From Variovorax paradoxus (GTDB lineage Bacteria; Pseudomonadota; Gammaproteobacteria; Burkholderiales; Burkholderiaceae_C): 64,000 bases of DNA. Positions 52,575 through 61,995 of this stretch are shown piece after piece. Every line of letters starts with the position of its first letter. Position 1 is the first letter of the stretch. Under the pieces are notes generated by a model. It saw only the letters and a list, made by a program, of their open reading frames with translations, was not told where the DNA came from and did no database searches. Location: the NCBI RefSeq assembly GCF_018614955.1, contig NZ_JAGGNV010000060.1:19450-83449 (forward strand), in the 5' to 3' direction. Made by a program: the position numbers and the translations under genes.

Positions 52575-53480
52575 ATGACATCACGCTCCAATGTCATCGG
52601 AATGATCGGGATCGGGCAGCTGGGACTGCCGATCGCCATCAACTTGATCCACGCCGGCTATCGCGTCGTGGGCTTCCGTCGAAGCGACCTCGGGGCGTTC
52701 GTCGATGCCGGGGGCGTGGCGCTTGCGTCGCCCGCCGAAGTGGTGCGCCAGGCTGACGTGATCCTGCTGTGTCTGCCCGGTGTCGATGCTCAGGAGTCGG
52801 TCCTCGCCGGACCCCACGGCGTCCTCGGTGCGCTGGCGCCGGGCAAGACGGTGATCGAGCTGGGGACGTACCCCCGCGAGTTCAAGCTCGAGCAGGCACG
52901 CCGGATCGGCGAGGCTGGAGCCCGCATGCTGGAAGCCGAGGTCAGCGGTTCACCACCGATGGTCGCAGAGCGCCGGGCTGCACTGTATGTGGGCGGCGAC
53001 GCTGCGCTGGTCGAGGCGTGCAGGCCGGTGTTGGAAGGGATCACGGCGCACCACTTCCATCTGGGCGATATCGGTTCGGCGGTCGCGATGAAGTTGATCG
53101 CCAACATCCTGGTGACGGTGCACATCCTGGCCGCCGCCGAGGCGATGAATCTCGGCACCCGGGCCGGGTTCGATCCGCACCGCGTAGCGGAAGTGATCCG
53201 GCAGGGCGCGGGCAACTCCGCGATGTTCACGATCCGCGCCCCGATGATGGCCGCGCGCAGCTTCACGCCGGCTCCGGGTCCGTTCAAGACGCTCCTCAAG
53301 TACCTGGAGATGGGTTCCGAGATGGCGCGTGACCTGGATTGCTCGATGCCGCTCTTCTCGACAGCCGTGCCCTATTTCATGCGCGGCCTCGAGGGAGGCA
53401 TGGCCGAGGAGGACGCGGCCGCTGTCATCAAGCTGCTCGAACTTGAGTCTGGCCGCGCAACCAAGCATCACACACCATGA
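52575..53480 (+). CDS. NAD(P)-dependent beta-hydroxyacid dehydrogenase
   Basis: A 301-residue protein of the 6-phosphogluconate/3-hydroxyisobutyrate dehydrogenase family. The nucleotide-binding motif is GMIGIGQLGLPIAINLI. Substrate motif AEVSGSPPMVAERRAALYVG and catalytic lysine in AVAMKLIANILVTVHILA follow. ATAGGAGACAGC precedes the ATG at 52575; the longer open frame upstream overlaps the operator. It overlaps the NIPSNAP gene by 4 bp. Its role in the pathway is unknown: perhaps oxidation of a hydroxyacid side chain. Confidence 0.85.
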   Translation: MTSRSNVIGMIGIGQLGLPIAINLIHAGYRVVGFRRSDLGAFVDAGGVALASPAEVVRQADVILLCLPGVDAQESVLAGPHGVLGALAPGKTVIELGTYPREFKLEQARRIGEAGARMLEAEVSGSPPMVAERRAALYVGGDAALVEACRPVLEGITAHHFHLGDIGSAVAMKLIANILVTVHILAAAEAMNLGTRAGFDPHRVAEVIRQGAGNSAMFTIRAPMMAARSFTPAPGPFKTLLKYLEMGSEMARDLDCSMPLFSTAVPYFMRGLEGGMAEEDAAAVIKLLELESGRATKHHTP

Positions 53481-53791
53481 TCATTGAACAACGAATCTAC
53501 GAGTTGAAGCCAGGCACCGTGGCGGAGTTCCTCAAGGTCTACGAGGCGGAGGGGCTCGCGCTGCAGACCGAGGCGCTGGGCCGGCTCCTTGGTTACTTCG
53601 TCAGTGAGGTGGGCGAGCTCAACCGGGTCGTCCAACTCTGGGGCTACGAGTCCTTCGAGGACCGGGCACGCCGCCGCGCGGCCCTCTCGGCGGACGCGCG
53701 CTGGCGTGCTTTCCTAGGCAAGGCCGGCAGCGCCGTGGAGCACCAGCGAAGCGAGCTGCTTACGCCTGCGTCGTTCTCTCCTATCCGCTGA
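53477..53791 (+). CDS. NIPSNAP-family protein
   Basis: A 104-residue ferredoxin-like alpha/beta protein. Typical motifs: IIEQRIYELKPGTVAEFLKV, LGYFVSEVGELNRVVQLWGY and ESFEDRARRRAAL. Bacterial NIPSNAP proteins are often located in degradation clusters, where they may be dimeric alpha-beta barrel enzymes or chaperones for labile intermediates. It overlaps the upstream gene by 4 bp (ATGA). Confidence 0.85.
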   Translation: MIIEQRIYELKPGTVAEFLKVYEAEGLALQTEALGRLLGYFVSEVGELNRVVQLWGYESFEDRARRRAALSADARWRAFLGKAGSAVEHQRSELLTPASFSPIR

Positions 53792-53801
53792 GGAGGCGGC
53801 C

Positions 53802-54722
53802 ATGATCCGATCACTGCTTCACGTTGGAATGACCGTCCCTGAATTGGAGACGGGCCGCGCTTTCTACGAGCTGTTCGGCCTCGAGCATCGAGCCGTCGGC
53901 AACGACCTGGTGTTCCGCTGCGCAGGCCGCGCCCAGGATCAGTTGCGCCTCATCGAAGGTTCCAGGAAGAAGCTCAGCTATGTGTCGCTCGGTACCAATG
54001 AAGCGGGCATGCCCGTCTTGCTGGCGAACCTCGAGAAAGAGGGTGTCCGGATCGCCGGCAACCCGTTTGGCGATCTTCCAGGCCTGTGGTTCCAGGATCC
54101 GCATGGCGACTGGATCAACGTGCAGGTGGCCGAACCTGCCCCGTCGCTGGTGGCTGTGGGCAACGAGGTGAACTCGCCCGGCAACTACCGGCGCATTGGA
54201 ACGCGCGCATGCAACATCGACAGTCTTGCCAAGCGGGCGCGGCCGCGCCGCCTGGGCCACTTGATCAAGTTCACGCCGGATGTGAACCGCTCGGTCGATT
54301 TCTACACGCGGGTGCTCGGTATGAAGGTCACGGACCGGGCGCACGACATCCTTGCCTTTCTTCGCGGCAGTGCGGGTGGGGATCACCACATGCTCGCGTT
54401 CGCCAAGAGCACCCATACCGGTCTGCATCACCTCAGCTTCGAGGTGGGCGACTTCGACGAGATCGAGTTGGGCGCGCATACGCTGATCCAAGCCGGCTAC
54501 AAGGACGCCTTCGGGCCGGGCCGCCATGTCGGAGGTTCCAACTATTTCCACTACATCCGCGATCCGTGGAACAGCTTGGCGGAGTACTTCTGGGACATCG
54601 ACATCATTCCCGAGGACGACTCGGGCTGGGAGCCTCTGGACGTCCCGCCGGAGCAGTTGACGGCGGTGTGGCCCACGACGCCTCCGCCGCCGGAGTTCCC
54701 GATGAACTTCGAGGCGCCCTGA
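53802..54722 (+). CDS. VOC-superfamily type I extradiol dioxygenase-like protein
   Basis: A 306-residue protein with two vicinal-oxygen-chelate modules at about 1-115 and 148-275. In the second module HLIKFTPDVNRSVDFYTRVL, LHHLSFEVGDFDEIELG and NSLAEYFWDID supply the His-His-Glu set of active extradiol enzymes. GAGGAGGCGGCC precedes the ATG. It probably cleaves a catechol-like intermediate of the pathway, but the precise substrate cannot be read from sequence. Confidence 0.78.
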   Translation: MIRSLLHVGMTVPELETGRAFYELFGLEHRAVGNDLVFRCAGRAQDQLRLIEGSRKKLSYVSLGTNEAGMPVLLANLEKEGVRIAGNPFGDLPGLWFQDPHGDWINVQVAEPAPSLVAVGNEVNSPGNYRRIGTRACNIDSLAKRARPRRLGHLIKFTPDVNRSVDFYTRVLGMKVTDRAHDILAFLRGSAGGDHHMLAFAKSTHTGLHHLSFEVGDFDEIELGAHTLIQAGYKDAFGPGRHVGGSNYFHYIRDPWNSLAEYFWDIDIIPEDDSGWEPLDVPPEQLTAVWPTTPPPPEFPMNFEAP

Positions 54723-54723
54723 C

Positions 54724-55098
54724 ATGCCATCCGCTGCCGCGCAGCTGCTGCTGCAGTCCATGCTGAACAAGCAACTCTACGTCGTCTTCCGGACCGCGCG
54801 CGACCTCAAGCTGCTCGACGAGCTCCTGGAGTCCCATCTCCAATGGGCCGTCGCCGCGGAACAGCGCGGCGAGCTGTTCGCCTCTGGTCCATTTGTGGCG
54901 AGGGACGCGGCGCCGGGCAGCGCTGGAGGCATGAGCATTCTGCGGGCCGGTAGCGAGGAGGAAGCCAGGGCCATTGTTTCGGCCGATCCCTTTGTCGGAG
55001 GAGGCGCCGTCGACGTCGAGGTGCGCGAATGGCAGCTGATGGAAGGCAGCTTCACCATGACGATTCGCCTCTCTAACCAAACGAGCCGGCTGTCGTAG
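54724..55098 (+). CDS. YciI-like (YCII-related) protein
   Basis: A 124-residue protein of the dimeric alpha-beta barrel YCII family (LDELLESHLQWAVAAEQRGE, LFASGPFV, GGMSILRAGSEEEARAIVSA, DPFVGGG). Related domains occur in degradation pathways such as muconolactone and chlorohydroxyquinol routes. It begins one base after the dioxygenase stop. An ATG 13 codons further in (MLNKQLY) would fit the family's usual start and cannot be excluded. Confidence 0.8.
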   Translation: MPSAAAQLLLQSMLNKQLYVVFRTARDLKLLDELLESHLQWAVAAEQRGELFASGPFVARDAAPGSAGGMSILRAGSEEEARAIVSADPFVGGGAVDVEVREWQLMEGSFTMTIRLSNQTSRLS

Positions 55099-55127
55099 CC
55101 GTGAGTGTTTTCATTAAGAAAAGAGTA

Positions 55128-56081
55128 ATGAAATATCAATTGTTCACGTACGAGGCGGCGGACGGGCCCCGCCCGGGATTGGTGGTCAGCAACCGCTGGT
55201 ACGACCTGGCCAAACTCTCGCTGCTGGCCAATGCTGGCGCGCTGGTTGGCAATGATGTGGATTCGATGCTCGGCCGCTGGGACGAGGCCAGTGTCGCGCT
55301 GGACGGACTTGCAACGCAAGTGAGCAGCGAGCAGAGCGAATTCGCGGGCGCCGAGCTGAATGCGGATGGCCTGACCCTGCTGCCTCCAGTGACGCGGCCC
55401 GGCGCGATCTATGGCGCCGGTGCGAACTATCGCGACCACGTCGAAGCCATGGGGCGCGCGCTCAACCAGCGGCTGATCCTCGACCCGAAGAAGGAAGGGG
55501 TGCCACCGTGGCACTTCCTCAAGTCAGGCCGGGCCACGCTTTCCGGACACAAGGGGAAGGTTCGCTTTCCGATGCGCACCGAGAAGCTGGACTGGGAGGC
55601 CGAGCTTGCAGTCGTGATCGGGCGCACAGCGAGCCACGTTCCGGTGGAACAGGCTTTGGAGCATGTGGCAGGGTACATGTGCGCGAACGATCTTTCCGCT
55701 CGGGATTATCTGGTCCGCGCCAAGATCGATGCCTCGTCGCCGTTTCGCTTCGACTGGATCGGCCACAAGTCATTCAACGGATCCTGCCCACTCGGGCCCG
55801 TGTTCACGCCGGCCCAATTCGTCGGCTCGCCGGAGAACCTGGACATCAAGCTCTGGCTCAACGGCGAGCTGCGACAGGACTCCAACACGCGAAACCACCT
55901 GTACGGGGTGGCCGAGCAGATCGCGCACATCAGCCAGCGCGTCGACCTTTTGCCAGGGGACATCATCCTCACGGGCACACCCGCCGGCGTGGGCATGGAG
56001 TCCGGCACCTTCCTGAAGAGCGGCGACGTGATCAAGGTCTGGATCGAGGGCCTGGGCGAGCTGGAAACGCAGATCGTCTGA
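55128..56081 (+). CDS. FAH-family hydrolase
   Basis: A 317-residue fumarylacetoacetate-hydrolase-family protein. Metal ligands: Glu pair in DWEAELAVVIGR and Asp in CANDLSARDYL. Further motifs are GAGANYRDHVEAMG and ILTGTPAGVGMESGTF. These enzymes hydrolyse or hydrate/decarboxylate diketo acids produced by ring cleavage. The start ATG 55128 (MKYQLF, AAGAAAAGAG upstream) is preferred over GTG 55101. It is clearly different from the fumarylpyruvate hydrolase at 45727. Confidence 0.85.
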   Translation: MKYQLFTYEAADGPRPGLVVSNRWYDLAKLSLLANAGALVGNDVDSMLGRWDEASVALDGLATQVSSEQSEFAGAELNADGLTLLPPVTRPGAIYGAGANYRDHVEAMGRALNQRLILDPKKEGVPPWHFLKSGRATLSGHKGKVRFPMRTEKLDWEAELAVVIGRTASHVPVEQALEHVAGYMCANDLSARDYLVRAKIDASSPFRFDWIGHKSFNGSCPLGPVFTPAQFVGSPENLDIKLWLNGELRQDSNTRNHLYGVAEQIAHISQRVDLLPGDIILTGTPAGVGMESGTFLKSGDVIKVWIEGLGELETQIV

Positions 56082-56114
56082 TCCGGCACCGCATAACTAC
56101 AAACTGGAGACAAC

Positions 56115-57281
56115 ATGAAGGCATCACTCGCTCGAACGCTGCTGGGAGCCGCGTTGCTGGCATGCGCCTCTGCGGCCTTTGCACAGGTCAAGGTTGGCTT
56201 TCTCGGAACGTTGACGGGTCCCTCGGGGGACACCGGACGCGACCAACTTGACGGCTTCACGCTCGCGCTCGAACAGCTCGGCGGCAAGCTCGGCGGTGTT
56301 CCCGCCACCGTCGTCAAGGAGGACGACCAGCAGAAGGCGGAGGTTGCGCTGTCCGCGGTCGGCAAGCTGATCGAGCGCGACAAGGTCGACGTCATCACCG
56401 GCCTTTCGTTCGCCAATGTGCTCGTGGCGCTCCAGGCCAAGATTGCCGCAACCGACGTTCCCTTCGTGGGCTCTGTCGCCGGCCCGTCCGTCCTGGCCGG
56501 TGCTCAGTGCAAGCCGAACTTGTTCGTGACTTCGTGGCAAAGCGACGCCCCGGCGGAGGTGGTCGGGAAATACCTTTCCGACAAGGGCACCAAACGCATC
56601 AGTACGCTGACCCCGAATTTTGTGGGCGGCAGGGACAAGGTCGCAGGCCTCAAGCGGTTCTACAAGGGTGAGATCGTCGAAGAGATGTACACGCCGCTCA
56701 ACCAGCTCGACTTCTCAGCGGAGCTGACGAAGATCGCCGCCGCGAAGCCGGAGGCCGTGTATGCCTTCTACCCCGGCGGACTTGGTGTCACGTTCGTCCG
56801 GCAGTACCAGCAGTCGGGGTTGCTGGGCAAGATCCCGCTCTACACGAGCAACACCATTGAGGGGGCCGGCCTGGATGCGATGGGCGCGGCGGCCGTCGGG
56901 GCGGTTGTCGGCGACACGTGGACAACGGGACAACCAGGGGAAGAAACGCGGCGTTTCGTTGAGGCATACCGCAAGAAATACAACCGTCCACCGTCCCCCT
57001 ATGCGGCGTTCAGTTACGACGCTGCCATGCTGCTCGACGCGGCAATCCGTTCGCTGGATGGGAAGGTGGGGGATCGCAAGGCTTTGACCAAGGCGATCGC
57101 AGGCGCGTCCTTCAAGTCCCTGCGAGGGCCATTTCGCTTCGGCGCCAACAATTTCCCAGTTCAGAGCTATCACATCTACCAGGTGGCTTCTACGGCAGGC
57201 AAGCCCGAACTCAAGCTGCTCCAGACCGACGTCCTGAAGTCCCACGCCGACGCCTACATCAGCCAATGCCCTTTGCGCTAG
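56115..57281 (+). CDS. livK: LivK-like periplasmic substrate-binding protein
   Basis: A 388-residue type I binding protein with signal peptide ending ASAAFAQ. Motifs: VKVGFLGTLTGPSGDTGRDQ, VDVITGLSFANVLVALQAKI and ITTLTPNFVGG-like LTPNFVGGRDK. It is the likely soluble receptor for the LivHMGF transporter encoded on the other strand at 47.5-51 kb. This links the two divergent operons functionally. Ligand: probably an aromatic acid. Confidence 0.88.
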   Translation: MKASLARTLLGAALLACASAAFAQVKVGFLGTLTGPSGDTGRDQLDGFTLALEQLGGKLGGVPATVVKEDDQQKAEVALSAVGKLIERDKVDVITGLSFANVLVALQAKIAATDVPFVGSVAGPSVLAGAQCKPNLFVTSWQSDAPAEVVGKYLSDKGTKRISTLTPNFVGGRDKVAGLKRFYKGEIVEEMYTPLNQLDFSAELTKIAAAKPEAVYAFYPGGLGVTFVRQYQQSGLLGKIPLYTSNTIEGAGLDAMGAAAVGAVVGDTWTTGQPGEETRRFVEAYRKKYNRPPSPYAAFSYDAAMLLDAAIRSLDGKVGDRKALTKAIAGASFKSLRGPFRFGANNFPVQSYHIYQVASTAGKPELKLLQTDVLKSHADAYISQCPLR

Positions 57282-57420
57282 TTCCCTAGACGGTCGGGCA
57301 CGGCCAATCGTCCATTTCATCGTCATCAGTCAACCGCACCGAGGTGCGGGGTGGCATCCCTTTGTCTTCAGAAGTGAGCCAGGCAGGCAGTCCGCTGTTT
57401 CACACCTAGGAGGGTTCAAT

Positions 57421-58437
57421 ATGTTGAGAAGAAATTTGCTCGCTGCCGGCAGCTGCGCTACCTTGACCGCGTGCGCGGGCCTGCCCACAGCACCCCCGAG
57501 AAGCGCTGCGGCGCGCAACCTGAAGGTGATCGCATTCCCTGGAGGCGGCAATTGGCCACTGTGGGCCGCGGAATCGCAAGGGATTTTCGCGCGCAACGGC
57601 CTGAATGTGGAGGTCGTTCCTGCGCCGAGCTCGACGTTCCAGTTCAGCGGTCTGAGCCGGGGGGAGTTCGATATCGCCTTAACAGCGCTCGACAACATCA
57701 TCGCCTACCGAGAAGGGCAGGGCACCCCCGGCATTGACGGCAGCGATCTGGTTGCGGTCATGGGCGGTGATCATGGATTCCTCAAGCTGGTGGCTCGGCC
57801 GGACATCCGGGGAATTCCGGATCTGCGCGGCAAGGAGCTTTCCGTTGACGCATTGACGACGGGTTACGCGTTCGTCCTGCTCGAACTCCTGGCACGCCAT
57901 GGGTTCGTTCTCGATCGCGACTATCGCACCGTTTCGGCCGGCGGCGTGCGAGAACGATTTGAGCAATTGCTCGCCGGCCAGCACGCCGCGACGATGCTCG
58001 TATCGCCGTTCGAAGTGCTCGCCCAGGCCCGTGGAATGCAGGTGCTGGAGGACGCAACAGGCGCGCTTGGGAGCTACCAGGGCGTGGTCGCGGGCGTTCG
58101 CCGCTCGTGGGCGGCGCTGAACCCTGCATCGGTCACCGCGTTCGTGCGCGCCTATCGCCAGGCATTGGACTGGCTCTACATGCCCGCCAACAAGCAAGCT
58201 GCGCTCGACCTGTTCGTCCGCAACGTGCCGGCCGCGACGCCGCAGACGGCAGCAGTTTCCTACGGCATCCTGCTTCATCCCGTCACTGGATTCGAGCGCC
58301 ATGCCCGGATCGGTGAGGCCGGCATGCGCACCGTGATCGCCTTGCGTGAGAAGTACGGTCGCCCGGCGAAGAAGCTGCAATCGATCGAAGCCTACTACGA
58401 GCCGCGCTACTACCAGGCAGCCTCCGGCAGCGCCTGA
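57421..58437 (+). CDS. SsuA/NMT1-type substrate-binding lipoprotein
   Basis: A 338-residue type II binding protein. The N-terminus LLAAGSCATLTACAG carries a lipobox (LTAC), so it is probably a lipoprotein. The body follows the NMT1/SsuA pattern: NWPLWAAESQGIFARNGLNV, DIALTALDNIIAYREGQG and GYAFVLLELLARHGF. No matching permease is in this window. It might work with a chromosomal transporter or serve as a sensor. Confidence 0.82.
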   Translation: MLRRNLLAAGSCATLTACAGLPTAPPRSAAARNLKVIAFPGGGNWPLWAAESQGIFARNGLNVEVVPAPSSTFQFSGLSRGEFDIALTALDNIIAYREGQGTPGIDGSDLVAVMGGDHGFLKLVARPDIRGIPDLRGKELSVDALTTGYAFVLLELLARHGFVLDRDYRTVSAGGVRERFEQLLAGQHAATMLVSPFEVLAQARGMQVLEDATGALGSYQGVVAGVRRSWAALNPASVTAFVRAYRQALDWLYMPANKQAALDLFVRNVPAATPQTAAVSYGILLHPVTGFERHARIGEAGMRTVIALREKYGRPAKKLQSIEAYYEPRYYQAASGSA

Positions 58438-58472
58438 TTTTCCATCCAGATGGTTGAAAGGAGTATGTTCAG

Positions 58473-59579
58473 ATGAATTGGCTCAAGAACGCTTGGTATG
58501 TCGCCGCCTTTGCGAACGAGCTTGACGGCGCCAGGGTGGTCGCCCGAAAGCTCCTGGGCACGGCGGTGGTCATGTTGCGTCATTCAGATGGCCGCATTGC
58601 CGCACTGGAAGACACATGTCCCCACCGGCTGATGCCGCTGTCGGCCGGGCGGCGCGTCGGCGACGAGCTGCAGTGCGGCTATCACGGCATGCGCTTCGAC
58701 GTGAATGGCGCGTGCACGCTGGCCCCGGGCCAGACGCACATCCCGCCGAAGGCCTGCGTGCGCAGTTTTCCGCTGGTCCAGCGACATGGACTATTGTGGA
58801 TTTGGATGGGCTCTCAAGACCGCGCCGACGCCAGGCTGATCCCGGATATCCGCTGGAACGAGCATCCGGAATGGACATCCTCGCGTGGCTATCACCACGT
58901 CGAGGTCGACTTCCAGTTGGCGATTGACAACCTGATGGACCTGGGCCACGAAAGCTGGGTGCACCTGCGCACCATAGGCCAGGGCGAGGAGGAGTGCATC
59001 CCCAACTACCCCGTGAAGGTCACGGTCAGGGGCGAGGGTCTCATCCACGCCCACCGCGAAATGCCGAACATCGAGGCGCCGCCGTTCTTCGCGATGATCC
59101 TGAACCACAGCGGTCGCATCGATAGGTGGCAAACGGCGGTGAGCCTCTCGCCCTCGATCTGCATGACCGACGTCGGCATCTATCCGGTAGACACTGCGCC
59201 CGAAGAGGCCTTCCGCGGGCATGTCCTCCACTTGCTCACCCCGGAGTCGGCCACCACGACCCACTACTTCTGGGCATTTGCCCGCAACAAGCGCCTAGTG
59301 GACGAAGAGCTCACACAGGCGGTGTACCAAGCCGTCTCGCAAACGTTCGACGAGGACGCAGTCATCCTGAAGATGCAGCAGTCACAAGTCGAGAAGTACG
59401 GCGCAGCTGTGCCGCGTGTCGCGATGCGGGTGGACGAAGCGCCGATACGTACGCGTCGCCTGCTGGAGGCTCTTGTCAAGCGCGAGACGGAGGATCCGGG
59501 GTTCATCTACCGCCCCGAGCTGATGATCGACGATACGACGCCTCCCCTTGCGATGGCGCAAGCACGAGGTGCGCAGTGA
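58473..59579 (+). CDS. Rieske non-heme iron oxygenase (VanA/DdmC type)
   Basis: A 368-residue oxygenase. Rieske ligands are C49, H51, C68 and H71 (CPHRLMPL…CGYHGMRF). The mononuclear iron site is in NLMDLGHESWVH, with H159 and H164 and a later Asp. The opening MNWLKNAWYVAAF is typical of the vanillate and dicamba O-demethylase group. Such enzymes remove O-methyl groups or hydroxylate aromatic acids. The reductase gene follows with a 4-bp overlap (GTGA). Confidence 0.9.
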   Translation: MNWLKNAWYVAAFANELDGARVVARKLLGTAVVMLRHSDGRIAALEDTCPHRLMPLSAGRRVGDELQCGYHGMRFDVNGACTLAPGQTHIPPKACVRSFPLVQRHGLLWIWMGSQDRADARLIPDIRWNEHPEWTSSRGYHHVEVDFQLAIDNLMDLGHESWVHLRTIGQGEEECIPNYPVKVTVRGEGLIHAHREMPNIEAPPFFAMILNHSGRIDRWQTAVSLSPSICMTDVGIYPVDTAPEEAFRGHVLHLLTPESATTTHYFWAFARNKRLVDEELTQAVYQAVSQTFDEDAVILKMQQSQVEKYGAAVPRVAMRVDEAPIRTRRLLEALVKRETEDPGFIYRPELMIDDTTPPLAMAQARGAQ

Positions 59580-60547
59580 CGCCAGATCACGCACTCCTGA
59601 GGGCGCGCGTAGATCGCAAGCAGGACATCGCAGTGGATATCACGGCGTTCGACCTGGTCGAGGCGGACGGAACGGCGCTGCCTCCGTTCACGCCAGGCTC
59701 GCACATCGATGTCCACCTGGCCAACGGCCTGATCCGGCAGTACTCATTGTGCAACGACCCTCGCGAGACGCATCGCTACCAGATCGCCACCCTCAGGGTG
59801 GCCGCCGGGCGCGGCGGCTCCCGCGCGATGCACGAGGCGGTGCACGTGGGGGATCCGATCCTCATCAGCGCGCCCAAGAACCACTTTCCGCTCGCGCAGG
59901 ATGCGACGCATTCGCTGCTGTTGGCGGGTGGGATCGGCATCACGCCTTTGCTTTGCATGGCGGAACACCTGTGGGCAATTGCTCATCCGTTCGCGCTGCA
60001 CTATGGTGCCCGCGCGATCAAGCGAATGGCGTTTCGCGAGCGCATCCTGCAGTCGCCGTTTGCCCACAGGGTCAAGTTGCATTTTGACGATGGTCCGGCG
60101 GGACCAGGGCTCGACCTACCCGCGCTACTTCACCACCCTCAAGCTGGCGTTCATCTCTATACCTGCGGGCCCAAGGGGTTCATGGACGCAGTCCTTTCAA
60201 CTGCGAGGCACGCCGGCTGGCCGGAGGGTCAGCTTCACTTCGAATTCTTTGGCGCTGAGGCAGTTGAGCGAACGGGCGACCAGGCTTTCGAGTTGCAGCT
60301 TGCCCGCTCGGGCCGCATCGTCCGGGTGGCGGCCAACCAGACGGTCCTCGCGGCTCTGGTTGCTGCGGGCGTTCAGGTGCCCAGTTCCTGTGAGCAGGGC
60401 GTCTGCGGCACATGCGCCACCCGTGTGCTGCAGGGCATACCGGAGCACCGCGATCTGCTTCTGGCACCGGAAGAGCAAGCCGCCAATGACGTCTTCCTGC
60501 CGTGTTGCTCCCGGGCGAAGTCGGCCCGGCTGCTCTTGGACCTTTGA
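59576..60547 (+). CDS. Oxygenase reductase (VanB type, FNR plus plant-type 2Fe-2S)
   Basis: A 323-residue reductase starting GTG at 59576. The flavin domain shows FTPGSHIDVHL and RQYSLCNDPRE. The NAD domain has LLLAGGIGITPLLCMAEHLW and YTCGPKGFMDAVL. The C-terminal ferredoxin domain has SSCEQGVCGTCATRVLQG plus a later Cys (FLPCCS). It passes electrons from NAD(P)H to the Rieske oxygenase upstream. The GTG start overlapping the oxygenase stop argues for coupling. Confidence 0.9.
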   Translation: MTPDHALLRARVDRKQDIAVDITAFDLVEADGTALPPFTPGSHIDVHLANGLIRQYSLCNDPRETHRYQIATLRVAAGRGGSRAMHEAVHVGDPILISAPKNHFPLAQDATHSLLLAGGIGITPLLCMAEHLWAIAHPFALHYGARAIKRMAFRERILQSPFAHRVKLHFDDGPAGPGLDLPALLHHPQAGVHLYTCGPKGFMDAVLSTARHAGWPEGQLHFEFFGAEAVERTGDQAFELQLARSGRIVRVAANQTVLAALVAAGVQVPSSCEQGVCGTCATRVLQGIPEHRDLLLAPEEQAANDVFLPCCSRAKSARLLLDL

Positions 60548-60623
60548 TGGGTTCTGAGAGTTCTGACCGCAATACGGCTTGGAAGAGCTGGAGCGTGCAC
60601 CAACCCGACGATAGGAAACCGCA

Positions 60624-61688
60624 ATGATTTCTGACCAACAAGTTTGCGAACGCAAGCGGGAAGGCTCACATCAGTCCCCCGAGGCCGGTAAGGCCAAAGG
60701 ACAGGCGATCCGGCTTTCCCGCCGCCGCCTGCTTCAGTACGCCAGCGCTGCGCTGGGAGGTGGAGGGCCACTTGCTTCGTTTGCACAGCGATCCACCGGC
60801 AATTTGCACTTGCTGGTGGGATATCCGCCAGGGGGAGCCACTGACGGGGTCGCGCGTCTCGTTTCGCGCCAGATGGCGGGCTTCGAGGCGGCCGTTGTCG
60901 AGAACCGCGCTGGCGCCGGCGGTCGTCTCGCACTGGACGCGCTTGCCCGTTCCAAGGCCGACGGCAGCACGGTAGCCGTCACACCGGACTTTCCGCTCAC
61001 CGTGTTCCCGCATCTCTACAAAAAGCTCGGGTATGACCCACTCAGGGATTTCGTGCCCGTGGCGATGTGCGGCGTGTCGGAGTTCGCTCTCTGCGTGGGG
61101 CCTGCATTGCCCAAGGAGGTGAGTTCCGTCGATGGTTTCATCCGATGGTGCCGGCAGAACCCGAAGCTGGCCCTGTATGCCTCGCCTGCGCCCGGCTCCT
61201 CACCTCATTTTGCCGGCGTGCTGCTGGCGACCGCAGCTCGGGTAGATCTCACACACGTCGCTTACAAGGGCGGCGCGCAGGCGATGCAGGACCTCCTCGG
61301 AGGCCAGGTGCCCGCCAGCATCAATCCTGTGGCCGAAGTGCTGCCGCACCTCAACGGTGGCAAGTTGCGTGTACTGGCGACCACTGGCTCAGTGCGCTCG
61401 CGCTTCTTGCCGGATGCGCCGACCCTGAGGGAGGCGGGCTACCAGGACGTGGTCGCGCAGGGCTGGATGGGAGTGTTCGCGCCAGCAGGCACGTCCGAAG
61501 CGGTGGTCGCTGCGCTGGAGCATTCGATCGCCGATGCACTCAAGACCCCCGTGGTAGCGGAGGGCCTCTCCAGGCTCGGCATGAGCGTGGCAACGGTTCC
61601 GCGCCACCGTTTTGCCGCAGTCTTGCGCGAGGATTTGGAGCGCTGGTCCGGCGTCGTGAAAGCCTCTGGCTTCACTGCGGAGGACTAG
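60624..61688 (+). CDS. TctC/Bug-type substrate-binding protein
   Basis: A 354-residue tripartite-tricarboxylate-transporter receptor. The N-terminus has a Tat-like signal (SRRRLLQYASAAL) after about 30 residues. Motifs: LVGYPPGGATDGVARLVSRQ, VVENRAGAGGRLALDALARS and VAYKGGAQAMQDLLGGQV. TAGGAAACCGCA precedes the ATG. Bug receptors are very abundant in Burkholderiales, and most lack adjacent TctAB genes, as here. Confidence 0.88.
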   Translation: MISDQQVCERKREGSHQSPEAGKAKGQAIRLSRRRLLQYASAALGGGGPLASFAQRSTGNLHLLVGYPPGGATDGVARLVSRQMAGFEAAVVENRAGAGGRLALDALARSKADGSTVAVTPDFPLTVFPHLYKKLGYDPLRDFVPVAMCGVSEFALCVGPALPKEVSSVDGFIRWCRQNPKLALYASPAPGSSPHFAGVLLATAARVDLTHVAYKGGAQAMQDLLGGQVPASINPVAEVLPHLNGGKLRVLATTGSVRSRFLPDAPTLREAGYQDVVAQGWMGVFAPAGTSEAVVAALEHSIADALKTPVVAEGLSRLGMSVATVPRHRFAAVLREDLERWSGVVKASGFTAED

Positions 61689-61933
61689 GGCAATGTGCAG
61701 CATGCAGTATCAGCGCTTCAAAGCGCGGGAAGCGCCTATCGGCGTCAACACCCTTCGCGTGCGGAGCTGTCAGATGTCTGACCTCGCCCAAGGCGCCGTG
61801 ACCGACAAGCCCGAATTCAGGAATCGCGCAGAGAACGTCACGCGCGGATGCCTACGCGATCCAGTGCCAGTTCAAGTGATCTGGCACCCCGGCTGACGAA
61901 GAGTCGGCCTCCATTTTTCCTTCAATGCCGAAG

Positions 61934-61973
61934 CCGTCTCCGAGACGGTGCGGGCAGCTTTTGCTTTTTTTTT
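61934..61973 (+). terminator. Hairpin with distant T-run before the porin gene
   Basis: CCGTCTC (61934-61940) and GAGACGG (61942-61948) form a tight hairpin, and a run of nine T follows at 61965-61973 after 16 bases. The distance is longer than in a standard terminator; it may end or attenuate the long operon, or the T-run may be part of the porin promoter. The rest of 61689-61995 shows no gene. Confidence 0.4.
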
Positions 61974-61995
61974 CGAGAACGAAGAGACAACAGAG

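Noticed and set aside
53811..54770. 319-codon leftward frame opposite the VOC gene
   Set aside because: Arg/Val/His-rich shadow without start signal.
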